NCBI GenBank assembly: GCA_030147505.1
Contig: JASBVG010000009.1
Span: forward strand, 124,001-188,000
Length of the DNA: 64,000 bases
Origin: Tardiphaga sp.
GTDB taxonomy: Bacteria; Pseudomonadota; Alphaproteobacteria; Rhizobiales; Xanthobacteraceae
Direction: 5' to 3'
Position numbers and translations under genes: made by a program. Positions 54,451 through 63,700 of the stretch are shown here, in pieces (within the stretch, counting starts at the first letter, position 1; each line of letters begins with the position of its first letter). Under the pieces are notes generated by a model. The model was not told where the DNA came from and searched no databases. It saw only the letters and a list, made by a program, of their open reading frames with translations.

Positions 54451-55348
54451 CGAAGGCCGGTCCTTCCGTGATGGGATTGGCGAGCTGGCCGAGGCCTTCG
54501 ACCGCCGCAATGACGGTCGAGCCGGCCGTCAGCCATGCCGGCGGCTTGTGCATCGCTGCGACGCCGGCGGGCGTGCCGGTGGCGATGACGTCGCCGGGCT
54601 CGAGGGGACCACGATGCGACAGCCATGAGACGAGTTCGGGCACGCCGAAGATCATGTCCCTGGTCGAGCCCCGCTGCAGCGCCTTGCCGTCCACCGCCAG
54701 TGTGACCCCGAGCGTGTGCGGATCGGGCACCTCATCGGCCGAGGCGAGGAAGGGGCCGAATGGGCCGAAGGTCGAAATATTCTTGCCGCGATCGAAATTG
54801 CCATCAGCCTTGATCATCTCGCTGGCACTGACGTCGTTGAAGCAGCCATAGGCGGCAATATGTTCGAGCGCCTGCTCCCTCGTAACATTCACTGCGCGCT
54901 TGCCGATCACGGCGGCGAGCTCGGCCTCGTAGGTGCAGCCACCGATCCCCATGGGCAGCACGATGCTGCGTCCGGCGGCGATCACCGTCTTCGGCATTTT
55001 CATGAACAGAACCGGCTCCGGCGGCGGCGCGATGCCGCGCTCGGCGACGGCATCGCGATAGTTATGCGCGATGCCGAAAATCCGCGGCGGTGCAGGCAGC
55101 GGCGCCAGCAGCGTCACCTGATCCAGCGTCAGCCGGGCCGCGTCCGCCAGGCCATGCGCGGCGATGATGCTGACGATCTTGCCTAGCCCGGCGTCCAGAA
55201 ACGACTGCAGCTGCGGTGCTGTGCCATTCAGGCCCGCCCGCATCGACGGGTGGGCCAGGTCGAAGATGGCGTCGGTCGGGCTCGTGCCGTCGCCTTGCAG
55301 GACGCCGGCGCGAGTCGAGCCCTCATGGGCAAAGGTCACGAACCTCAT
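54443..55348 (-). CDS. Fumarylacetoacetate hydrolase-family protein
   Basis: Seen: 301 residues with the FAH domain at about 85-295: FGIAHNYRDAVAERG (GxNY-type start), GGCTYEAELAAVIGKRA with the metal Glu residues, and VIATGTPAGV near the end. Family members hydrolyse acylpyruvates or dehydrate 2-oxo-3-deoxy acids. In this operon, a 2-keto-3-deoxy sugar-acid dehydratase or acylpyruvase is plausible. Confidence 0.87.
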   Translation of the reverse strand: MRFVTFAHEGSTRAGVLQGDGTSPTDAIFDLAHPSMRAGLNGTAPQLQSFLDAGLGKIVSIIAAHGLADAARLTLDQVTLLAPLPAPPRIFGIAHNYRDAVAERGIAPPPEPVLFMKMPKTVIAAGRSIVLPMGIGGCTYEAELAAVIGKRAVNVTREQALEHIAAYGCFNDVSASEMIKADGNFDRGKNISTFGPFGPFLASADEVPDPHTLGVTLAVDGKALQRGSTRDMIFGVPELVSWLSHRGPLEPGDVIATGTPAGVAAMHKPPAWLTAGSTVIAAVEGLGQLANPITEGPAFDA

Positions 55349-55364
55349 GATCGCAGCCCCGCCA

Positions 55365-56504
55365 TCACGCGACGCGATATTTGTCGATGACAGCGCGATC
55401 GACCTCGATGCCGAGACCGGCGCCGGTCGGAACGGCGATCACGCCATTGACCTGATTGATCGGCTTGATCGCGAGATGATCTCGGAACGGGTTTTCCTCC
55501 TGCTCGAATTCGAGCATCGGCGGCATCGGGAACAGGCTCGGCGGCTGGTTCGGGATTGATGCGAGGAAGTGGATCGTGGCGGAGAGGCCGACCACCGAGC
55601 CCCAGGCATGCGGCACGCATTCGACGCCATGGGTGCTGGCGAGCGCCGCGATCTTCTTGCATTCGGTGATGCCGCCGGCCGCACAGACATCCGGCTGCAC
55701 GATGTCCATCGCCTTGCGGACGATGGCATCGCGAAAACCCCAGCGGGTGAATTCGTTCTCGCCGCCGGCGACCGCCATGTCGAGCGACCGTGTCACCTCG
55801 ATATAGCCGTCGATATCCTCCGGCGAGATCGGCTCCTCGAACCATTCGATGTCGAGCTCTTCCAGCTTGCGGCCAAGCTTGATCGCGGCAGGAACGGTGA
55901 GGCAGTGATTGGCATCCACCATCAGCTTGATGTCGGAGCCGATCGCCTCGCGGACGGCCTTGACGCGCTCATAGTCCCGCTTGATCGAGCCAAGACCGAT
56001 CTTCATCTTGAGCGCCTTGAAGCCGGCCTTCTTGTAACCCTCGGCTTCCTCGACGGCTTCATCGACAAGGCGCTCCATGTCAGTGAAATAGAGGCCGGTT
56101 GCATAGCAGTCGACTTCGGTGCGGAACGCGCCACCGATCAGCTTGTGCACCGGCTTGTTGCAGGCCTTGCCGATGATGTCCCACAGCGCGATGTCAATGC
56201 CGCTGATGGCGGCGATGGACATGCCTTTGGGGCCGTAGTCCTTGATGCGATTGTAGAGGTCCTCCCAGATCACCTCGACATCGAACGGATCGCGGCCGAT
56301 GACGCGCGGCGCCAGTTGCGTATCGATGAAGGCCTTTGCGACGGCTGAGGGGCCATAGCATTCGCCCCAGCCGACAATGCCGTCATCGGTTTCGATCTCG
56401 ACGAGGCAGGTGCCACGTGTCTTGTAGAGCCATCCGCGCGATGACGTGAACGGGCGCTGCACGGGAGCGGCGACAACGTGGCAGCTGATCTTCTTGATTT
56501 TCAA
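55365..56504 (-). CDS. Enolase-superfamily enzyme, mandelate racemase/muconate lactonizing group (copy 1)
   Basis: Seen: 379 residues from TTG 56504, with GAGGACC about 7 bases ahead; the reading frame is open to 56552. Catalytic K-x-K is present (KALKMKIGLG), metal ligands are LMVDANHC, FEEPI and AGGENEF, and His lies in VPHAWGS. This full set marks the mandelate-racemase subgroup, most members being sugar-acid dehydratases. It pairs with copy 2, which has a changed second lysine. Follows the first Bug gene by about 60 bases. Confidence 0.86.
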   Translation of the reverse strand: MKIKKISCHVVAAPVQRPFTSSRGWLYKTRGTCLVEIETDDGIVGWGECYGPSAVAKAFIDTQLAPRVIGRDPFDVEVIWEDLYNRIKDYGPKGMSIAAISGIDIALWDIIGKACNKPVHKLIGGAFRTEVDCYATGLYFTDMERLVDEAVEEAEGYKKAGFKALKMKIGLGSIKRDYERVKAVREAIGSDIKLMVDANHCLTVPAAIKLGRKLEELDIEWFEEPISPEDIDGYIEVTRSLDMAVAGGENEFTRWGFRDAIVRKAMDIVQPDVCAAGGITECKKIAALASTHGVECVPHAWGSVVGLSATIHFLASIPNQPPSLFPMPPMLEFEQEENPFRDHLAIKPINQVNGVIAVPTGAGLGIEVDRAVIDKYRVA

Positions 56505-56564
56505 TGTCAGGTCCTCGACGAGTACGTCAGATGAATGCTGCCGGCGACGCATCGCCGGCAGCGG

Positions 56565-57548
56565 CTATTCCTTCGGGAATGTCTGTGCAGCGACCTTGCC
56601 AATGGCAACGGCAACGCCATCGACTTCCTTGGCGAGCGCGTCGCCGGTGAGGTCGTCCACCAGGAAGACGTTCTTCTTGGCGAATTCCTTGAAGCGCGGA
56701 TCCTGGATGGCGGCGCGGAAGGCGGTCACCAGCTTGGTACGCACGTCATCGGGAAGTCCGGCGGGGCCGACGACGTAAGCCATCTGCACGACCGGGCCGT
56801 AGGGAAAGACGTCGAAGCCGCGCTCCTTGAAGGTCGGCACGTCCGGGAACATCTCCAGCCGCTCGTTGGCGAAGATGCCGATCGGCGTGAGCAACTTTTC
56901 CTGGATTTGGCCCAAGGTCTCCGATGGCTTCAGCACACCGGAATCCACATGCTGGCCGATCAGGTCCGCGACCACCTTGGAGCCGCCAGTATAGGGTACG
57001 TTGACATATTCGACGCCGGCCGCGCGTGCGGTCATGGAGGCGAAGATATGATTGAGATTGTAGTTGCCGGGCGTGCCGACCGTCACCTTGCCCGGCTTGG
57101 CCTTCATGTTGGCGATGTAATCGGGCAGGGACTTGATGGCGCTGGTGGAGGGCACCAGCAGCATCAGCGGATCAGTCGAGACGCGCGCGATATGCGTGAA
57201 GTTTGCATTGGTGAGGCCGTTCGCCTTGTTCTGGGCGATCAGCGCCAGCGTCGAACTTGTTCCCATGCCGATCATGTAGCCGTCCGGCGTCGAACTCGCG
57301 ACGCGCTTCATGCCGATGACGCCAGTGGCACCGGGCACGTTCTCGATCACGAGCTTGATGCCGTGCTCGCGCAGGATCGGGTCCAGCGCACGGGCCGCGA
57401 CGTCGTTCGAGCCGCCGGCGTTCCACGGCACGATGAAGGTAATGTCCTTTTGCGGGAAACCGGACTGGGCCAAGGCCGGCGAAACCGCGAATAAACCAAT
57501 TCCCGCAGCACAAAGTGCTGCACGCCCAAAGGACGTGATGATCGACAT
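56565..57548 (-). CDS. Bug-family (TctC) periplasmic binding protein
   Basis: Seen: 327 residues from ATG 57548 with GGGAGG ahead (the frame is open to 57587). Sec signal RAALCAAGIGLFAVSPALAQ, then FPQKDITFIVPWNAGGSNDVAARALDPIL, quoted in part, and LVIENVPGATGVIG. First gene of the operon and next to the GntR operator. The second Bug gene at the other end of the unit suggests two ligands. No membrane partner of the TctAB type is present. Confidence 0.87.
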   Translation of the reverse strand: MSIITSFGRAALCAAGIGLFAVSPALAQSGFPQKDITFIVPWNAGGSNDVAARALDPILREHGIKLVIENVPGATGVIGMKRVASSTPDGYMIGMGTSSTLALIAQNKANGLTNANFTHIARVSTDPLMLLVPSTSAIKSLPDYIANMKAKPGKVTVGTPGNYNLNHIFASMTARAAGVEYVNVPYTGGSKVVADLIGQHVDSGVLKPSETLGQIQEKLLTPIGIFANERLEMFPDVPTFKERGFDVFPYGPVVQMAYVVGPAGLPDDVRTKLVTAFRAAIQDPRFKEFAKKNVFLVDDLTGDALAKEVDGVAVAIGKVAAQTFPKE

Positions 57549-57568
57549 TGTTTTCCTCCCATTTTTGT

Positions 57569-57586
57569 TGTTTGTTATAACAAACA
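57569..57586. promoter_or_regulatory. 18-base perfect palindrome, GntR operator candidate
   Basis: TGTTTGTTATAACAAACA, perfect dyad, with TTGTTATAACAA at the centre resembling the TNGT...ACNA sites of FadR-subfamily (FCD) regulators. It lies 21 bases before the first Bug start and 71 bases before gntR, so it can control both directions. Confidence 0.75.
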
Positions 57587-57656
57587 TGTTTTGAGGTCAA
57601 CGCGATATCTGCATCTCATTTGCGGAATCGGGGCCGGGTAGGCTAGCGAGCAGGGA

Positions 57657-58358
57657 ATGACATCGCTCAAGCGCATCGAACGTGAACCGCTCTGGGATCT
57701 GGCCCACGCGCAACTCCGCGACGCGCTGCTGGCCGGGCGCTTTGCGCCGGGCACGGTGCTGACCTTGCGCTCCCTGGCGGAGACGTTCGGAACATCGATC
57801 ACGCCGGTGCGCGACGCAGTCACGCGTCTGGTCGCGCAAGGCGTGTTGCAGCAGGGCCCGCGCAATGCGGCGATCGTTCCGCATCTAACGCGCAACGAAC
57901 TCGCAGATCTCACGGTCGTGCGCTGTGCGCTCGAAGGCCGCGCCGCGCGCGAGGCGGCGGGCAGGCCGCAGGCTGCCTCACTCGAGCGTCTTCATGCTCT
58001 GCTTGCCAAGATGCAGTCACTGATCGCAGCACGGTCGCTGGAAAGCTATCTCGAACACCATCGCAGGTTTCATTTCGAGATTTACGCTATGTCCGGCGTT
58101 CCGATTCTCGTCGAGACGATCGAGAACATGTGGCTGCGCTGCGGTCCGGTGCTCTCCTTCGTGATCCCCGAATATGTAGTACTGCTCAAAGGGTGGGATC
58201 ACCACACCGCTGCCCTGAAGGCGATCGTCGCGGGGGACGGAGAAGCGGCCGAGCGCGAGATCGTCGCGGATATCACGGAAGCGGCGCAGTATTTGAGCGG
58301 ACTGGCGGATGCGGGTGGTCAGCTCCGCCAGCCGATGCCGGAGGCCGCAGCCGGCTAA
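57657..58358 (+). CDS. GntR-family regulator, FadR subfamily (FCD domain)
   Basis: Seen: 233 residues. The winged helix is at about 10-75 (LRSLAETFGTSITPVRDAVTRLVAQGVL, quoted in part), then an all-helical FCD effector domain with conserved histidines in the metal pocket (LEHHRRFHFEIYAMSG, WDHHTAALKAI). Known: FCD regulators sense carboxylates such as sugar acids and release DNA on binding. The divergent operon and the palindrome between them support local control. Confidence 0.9.
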   Translation: MTSLKRIEREPLWDLAHAQLRDALLAGRFAPGTVLTLRSLAETFGTSITPVRDAVTRLVAQGVLQQGPRNAAIVPHLTRNELADLTVVRCALEGRAAREAAGRPQAASLERLHALLAKMQSLIAARSLESYLEHHRRFHFEIYAMSGVPILVETIENMWLRCGPVLSFVIPEYVVLLKGWDHHTAALKAIVAGDGEAAEREIVADITEAAQYLSGLADAGGQLRQPMPEAAAG

Positions 58359-58437
58359 GCGTCGCCGCAAGATTGCCGCATCCACAGCCGCGGGCAGGCA
58401 CCTAGATTTTAACCTTCGTCCTGCCTATATTGGTCCT

Positions 58438-58716
58438 GTCGCAAGACGATGGCGCTGAACCTCACGATGGACCGCAGGCAGACCCGGGGGCAGTACCCGG
58501 CGCCTCCACCTCAGCAGCTTCTGATTTCAACGCAGGGCTGTTCAGGCGGGGGCGAAACAGGATCGATGGCTGCGAAGAAGTCGCGAATTGTGCTCGGCAT
58601 GATACCGCCGTTATCGGGTCAAAAACCTAAATGCCAACGATAACGTTAGCATGAACGAAGTGCGCCTCGCGGCGTAACCGTTCGGGGTTGGTCCACCTAG
58701 CAACAGAACGGCCGGC
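58438..58716 (+). ncRNA. ssrA: Two-piece (circularly permuted) tmRNA, ssrA
   Basis: Transfer-messenger RNA that rescues stalled ribosomes. Seen: the acceptor piece lies upstream and ends with GCGCCTCCACC near 58501-58510, including a T-stem CCGGG...CCCGG; the coding piece begins GGGGGCGAAACAGG at 58548. GGGGGC pairs with GCCTCC to form the tRNA acceptor stem with one G-U pair. The tag is ANDNVSMNEVRLAA, read from GCC 58633 to TAA 58675-58677. The spacer of about 37 bases between pieces is removed on maturation. TATATT at 58426-58431 may be the promoter -10 box. The permuted form is typical of alphaproteobacteria. Ends are approximate. Confidence 0.92.
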
Positions 58717-58750
58717 CGCGTCATCCTTCGGGATGGCGCGGTTTTATTTT
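58717..58750 (+). terminator. Intrinsic terminator of tmRNA with UUCG loop
   Basis: Ten-base-pair stem CGCGTCATCC (58717-58726) and GGATGGCGCG (58731-58740) with one G-U pair, TTCG tetraloop, then GTTTTATTTT. Confidence 0.88.
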
Positions 58751-58897
58751 GGTTCCGCGGTTTCCAGGCTGTGAACGGTGTCGAGCTGTCGCGCGCGCTG
58801 CCGCGCAATTGGGAGCTATTTCCCCAGGCGCGACGCAATTCCATCACTTTGGAATGCAAACTGTCGCGCATTCCCGATCGGACATGAGGAACAACCT

Positions 58898-59026
58898 ATG
58901 GCGCGGAATTTCAGCGTTCACCGGCGGTTCAACCATCCGGCCGATGCGCCGGTGTGGCCGTTATGGATGATGACATTCGCGGCGGTTGCCGTGATCAATG
59001 CGGCGACCTTTTTGCCGACGCGTTAG
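58898..59026 (+). CDS. Small membrane protein, 42 residues
   Basis: Seen: 42 residues from ATG 58898 (GAGGA ahead). A basic polar N-terminus (MARNFSVHRRFNHPADAP) is followed by one hydrophobic helix (VWPLWMMTFAAVAVINAATFL). A longer frame opens at 58778 but looks noncoding. Possible inner-membrane peptide; function unknown. It follows the tmRNA terminator. Confidence 0.5.
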   Translation: MARNFSVHRRFNHPADAPVWPLWMMTFAAVAVINAATFLPTR

Positions 59027-59146
59027 CGCGGCTCAGGTTTTACGAATTAAGCTGCGTTAGCGGCGGCGAGGCAATACGAGGCATTTCCACGCCGTCATTT
59101 TAAGTCTCGGCCGGTATATCGCTCCGAAACACAATCGGGGGCGATC

Positions 59147-59284
59147 GTGACCGAGACTTTCCTTGTATTGGCGGCTCTTGCCGGAGTTATCTGCCTGTGC
59201 GTTCAGATCTATCTGTGGCGGCAGGACGTGTTGTGGGGACCCTATATCCGCCGCGAGGAGCGGGACGGGCGCCTCTACGGCTGA
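59147..59284 (+). CDS. Small membrane protein, 45 residues
   Basis: Too short for usual gene finding. GTG at 59147 follows CGGGGGCGATC. The product is one hydrophobic helix (FLVLAALAGVICLCVQIYLW) and a charged tail (RREERDGRLYG). Two such small membrane proteins in a row may be a unit. Function unknown. Confidence 0.45.
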   Translation: MTETFLVLAALAGVICLCVQIYLWRQDVLWGPYIRREERDGRLYG

Positions 59285-59320
59285 TCTCGTGGTGTCGCTT
59301 ATTTCAGCGACGTCCGTCGC

Positions 59321-59482
59321 TCACTTGAGCGACGAGTTGATCGACGTGAATTTGCCTTTGAGATTGCTGCCCGTACCGTTGACCACGGCAATGATCGCGA
59401 GTGCAATCCCTGCTGTGATGAGGCCATATTCGATGGCGGTCGCGCCTGACTCGTCGGCGATAAAACGTTTGATCAGGGTCAT
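59321..59482 (-). CDS. Flp/Fap-type pilin subunit (type IVb)
   Basis: Seen: 53 residues from ATG 59482. Short basic leader (MTLIKRFIADESG), the Flp motif ATAIEYGLI with the E and Y used after cleavage, and a hydrophobic helix TAGIALAIIAVV, then a polar tail ending in SSLK. Known: it is cut by the TadV/CpaA peptidase and assembled by the Tad/Cpa machine. The rest of the pilus locus is not in this window; the pilin is an orphan here. Confidence 0.88.
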   Translation of the reverse strand: MTLIKRFIADESGATAIEYGLITAGIALAIIAVVNGTGSNLKGKFTSINSSLK

Positions 59483-59753
59483 GATGCGAAGACGCTAGGA
59501 ATCCCGGGTGAATCGCACGTAAACGGCCACCGGGACCTCTGGCGGTAAAATAGGCGAATTCGATCTCGCTCGTCTGGTTACGCGCTCGGGATGAAGTGAT
59601 TTGAGGTTGCGCCTGAGCCTGGCTGCGGCAGTTTTGTGTTTACCATAAGCTGGCTCTCCCCATTTTCGCCCTGATCCGGCTACGATATATTCACCACGCG
59701 ATGTGGAAGTGGGGAACATCGTAATTTGCGGTCGCGTGTTGCCCGGTGGGCAG

Positions 59754-60707
59754 ATGATCGCCGGAATGGTATTGGGGCGCATGGGGATTCTTCGGTCACA
59801 CCGCATCGGTCGTGCTGCAAGTGCAGTAGCGGCCATGGGCGCCTGTCTGGCGCTGGCCAATTGCTCCCAGACAACCAGCTTCGGCAGGGTTGATCCGAAG
59901 TATGGCGTCTCCAGCAGCCCGCGTGTGGTGGGCATGGGAGAGCCGGTTCCCAAAGGCGGGGGCACCTATCGCGTTGGTAAGCCCTATGTGGTCGCCGGCC
60001 GCACCTACGTTCCTGAAGAGAACGCCAATTATCGCGCCGAGGGTATCGCATCCTGGTATGGCGACGCCTTCCATGGCCGCCTGACTGCCAATGGCGAAGT
60101 GTTCGACATGGCGTCGCTCACCGCCGCGCATCCGACCCTGCCGATTCCGAGCTATGCCCGCGTCACCAATGTGCGTAATGGCAAGTCGCTGATCGTGCGC
60201 GTCAACGACCGCGGTCCCTATCACGGCAACCGCCTGATCGACGTGTCGAACAAGGCGGCCGAACTCCTCGAATTCAAGGGCAACGGCACCGCGCGCGTGC
60301 GCGTCGAATATGTCGGCCGTGCGCCGCTGGAAGGCTCCGACGATCGTCAGCTGATGGCAACACTGCGCACCGGCGAGCCGGCGCCCTCGCCATCGGTCGT
60401 GCGTGTCGCCTCCGCGCGTTCCTTCGTGCCGGATATGCAGGGCAGCCGTGTCGTCTCGCGCGATATCCCGATGCCGGAAGGGCGTCCTTATTCGCTCGGC
60501 AACACCGCTGCGGATCGCCAGACCTCGGAGATGTCATCCTCCGGCCGTTATCGTGCGGCTTCGGCCTATCCCGCCGAGAACCCGCGTGCGGTTTCCTATG
60601 AGGGTAATGCCGCCTACGCGGCGCCGGCCGAACCCGCTATGCGCGATAACGGCACCGTCGATGCGCGCGGCGCTGCTGCGATCCTGTCGGGACGCGGTCT
60701 CTACTAA
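59754..60707 (+). CDS. rlpA: RlpA-family septal lytic transglycosylase lipoprotein
   Basis: Seen: 317 residues. The start is uncertain (ATG 59754 or 59781; the open frame begins at 59703). A lipobox-like LANC precedes the mature part. The double-psi beta-barrel domain (EGIASWYGDAFHGRLTANGEVFDMASLTAAHPTLP, quoted in part, then VNDRGPYHGNRLIDVSNKAAE) carries the catalytic-type residues of RlpA. The C-terminal SPOR domain of E. coli RlpA is absent, replaced by a Ser/Ala/Pro-rich tail. Roles in cell division and daughter-cell separation are known for the family. Confidence 0.87.
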   Translation: MIAGMVLGRMGILRSHRIGRAASAVAAMGACLALANCSQTTSFGRVDPKYGVSSSPRVVGMGEPVPKGGGTYRVGKPYVVAGRTYVPEENANYRAEGIASWYGDAFHGRLTANGEVFDMASLTAAHPTLPIPSYARVTNVRNGKSLIVRVNDRGPYHGNRLIDVSNKAAELLEFKGNGTARVRVEYVGRAPLEGSDDRQLMATLRTGEPAPSPSVVRVASARSFVPDMQGSRVVSRDIPMPEGRPYSLGNTAADRQTSEMSSSGRYRAASAYPAENPRAVSYEGNAAYAAPAEPAMRDNGTVDARGAAAILSGRGLY

Positions 60708-60739
60708 CTCTCGCATTCAGATTACCGTGCGAAATGCCG

Positions 60740-60770
60740 ATGCCCGATCGTGTCGGCGGTTCTCGGGCAT
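60740..60770. terminator. Possible bidirectional terminator between rlpA and the autotransporter
   Basis: Perfect stem ATGCCCGA (60740-60747) with TCGGGCAT (60763-60770), 15-base loop, between two convergent stop codons. No long T-run on either side. Confidence 0.4.
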
Positions 60771-60780
60771 TGATCGATCA

Positions 60781-63700
60781 TCAGAACGGTACGCGTGCCT
60801 TCGCGCTCAAGCTCCAGATTCGCGTGGCACTGCCGATCCCGCCGAGTTCACCGCCGATCAGAACGCCCGTGCCATTGGCGAACTTGCTGGCAAGGCCGCC
60901 GGCCGCGCGGGCTGACCAGCCCTGCAGCAGTGGTGTCGAGGCCAGTGTAGGATCGTCGGTGCCGGCGAGGGCTGCCGCACTCACCTGGCTGAAATAGTAG
61001 TCGCCATAAATGCCGAGATAGGGCGTCAGCACGATGCCCTCGAACCACGACAGCGGATAGCCACCTCTCAGGCCCGCCGAGGCGCGACCGCTTGCGAAGT
61101 CGTGGGTGCCCTGCAACGTGCCCAGCGAGTCCCTATAGGCGTTCTGATGCTCCCACAACGCGTAGAGGCGCAGCGAAGGTTCGAGCAGGAAGCCGGCCGC
61201 CTGATGCGAGCCTGTGAAACCGGTCGCGAACATCCAGCGTTGGCCGTTGAAATTGCCCTGTGCCGCGCCGGCCGATCCCTGATAGCCGATACCCGAATAG
61301 GTCAACGCCGCGTCGTAACGGAGCGCCGGCGTAATCAGCCAGCCGAGATAGGTGCCGATGGTCCAGCCATCGCCGCGCAGCCGGCCATTGATGTCCTGCT
61401 GGGTATAGCTGAACGTCTCCCATCCGCTGACCATGCCGACGAGAAAGTTGGGCGCGACCTTGTAGGTTAATCCGAGCAGGGCATTGACCTGCGTGCCGTA
61501 GAGCGAGGACTGGCTGACCTGATTGACCCCGGCCGGGGTGGTCGAACTGCTCCAGCGATCGATGCCGGTCGTACGCACATCGGCCCAGAGCAGCCACTCC
61601 TTCTGCTCGCGCCAGCGCGGCGGCGCCTTGCGTATGACCTGTCGGTCAATGGCCGCGAACGCATCGTCGACACGTGACGGCGAAGCGCGTCCGCGGCGCT
61701 GACCGCGCTCGTCGGTCGTCGTGGCGATGCCCAACCCGGAGACATGGTTGCCGTTGCTTTGCGAGACGGCCGCAGACGAGGGCGCGTCATCGTCGTCGCG
61801 CGGCTCCGCAGCAAAGTTGATTCGCATGCCCGTCGCACTCGGCAAGACCAGGACGCCGCCTTCGTTGAAGCCTTCCGAGATGCCGTCGAAGATTGCGCCG
61901 GATGCGGCTTGTCCTGAATTCTGCGCAATCATCTTGGTGACGTTGAGCTGCATCGCGCGCAGTCGGACACTGTCGATCGGAACATTCACTGTCTGCAGCA
62001 AGGCCGGAGAAGTACTCGCGGTGAAACCAGCATTGCCGGCATAACGCGCGGTGATGGTGTGGACGCCGGCGGTGAGCGCGGATGTGCTGAAAGTGGCGAC
62101 GCCAGCAGTCAGCGTTGCAGTCCCGATCGCCGTGCCGCCGTCGTTGAAGGTAACCGTACCGGTTGGCGTCGCGCCGGCGCTCGAGACGGTGGCAGTGAAG
62201 GTTACGGGCTGGCCGGCAACGCTCGGGTTTTGCGACGAGGCAAGGGTCGTCCGCGTCGCAGCGGCGAGATAACTGAATCTGCCGGCCGGTGATGCGACCG
62301 ACGTCTGGCCGACCGTCGTGACGATGACGTCCACCGTACCGGTGCCAGCGGGAGATACAGCGGTGATGGTCGTTGCCGAATTGACGACATAGCTCGCAGC
62401 GTTGGTGCTTCCGAACCTGACACCGGCCGGGCCGGCGGTGGCGGTGAATCCGCTGCCGGTGATGGTGACTGACGTGCCGCCTGCGGCCGGGCCGGAGGCC
62501 GGCGAGATGGCCGTCACGCCGGGTGCGGCGTTGTAGCTGAACTGGTCCGCAGCGGATGCCGCCGAGGTGAAGCCGCTATTGGTCACGGTGACATCGACCG
62601 TGCCGGTCCCAGCCGGAGAGATCGCGGTGATCGATGTCGCTGAATTCACCGTGTAACTGGTCGCATTGATGGCACCGAATTTGACGCCGCCTGCGCCGCT
62701 GGTGCCCGAGAAGCCGGTGCCTGTGATGGTCACCGAGGTTCCGCCGATGGCGGGGCCTGCATTCGGCGCGATCCCGGTCACCGCCGGTGCGGGCAGATAG
62801 GTGAACTGGTCGGCGGCGGAGGTCGCCGATAAGCCGCCGGGCGTGGTGACGCGGATATCCACCGTCCCCGCGGCGCCAGACGGCGCTGTCGCGGTGATCG
62901 ATGTGGCCGAGACGACGGAGAAGGCGGTCGCGGCCGTTGTGCCGAACACGACGGCCGTGGCGCCGCTGAGATTGGTGCCGGTGATGGTGACGACGGTGCC
63001 GCCACCGGTATTTCCGGACGCGGGCGATATCGCCGTCACCGTCGGCGTGCCGGCATAGGTGAAACGGTCTGCCGCAACATCGACGGAAGTGCCACCGGCT
63101 GCGGTGACGCGAATATCCACCGTGCCGGAGCCTGCGGGAGAGGTCGCCGAGATCGTCGTCGGGGAAACCACGGTATATCCCGCGGCTGCTGTGCTGCCAA
63201 AGACAACCGCTGTCACGCCGGAAAAACCTGTTCCTGTGATGGTGACCACGGTGCCGCCGCCCGTCGGTCCCGCCGCGGGGGAGATCGATGTCACGGTCGG
63301 TGCCGCGATATAGGTGAATTGGCCCGCCACGGCGATCGGCGACTGTCCGCCGCCGGTGGTGACACGGATATCGACGGTGCCGGTGCCTCCGGGCGAGGTG
63401 GCTGTGATGGATGTCGATGAGTTGAAGGTGAAGCTTGCCGCCGCTGTCGTACCGAAAGTCACCGCCGTGGCGCCCGTGAAATTGGTGCCGGTGATGGTGA
63501 CTGACGTTCCGCCGAGAGCCGGACCGGAAGCCGGCGTGATTCCGGTCACGGTCGGCGTCGGGATATAGGTGAACTGGTCGGCTGCCGATGTTGCTGACGT
63601 GCCGCCGGCTGTTGTCACCCTGACATCCACGAGGCCGGTGCCGGGTGGCGCGGTTGCCGTGATTGTCGTCGGTGATACCAGAGTCACGCCGGTCGCCGCC

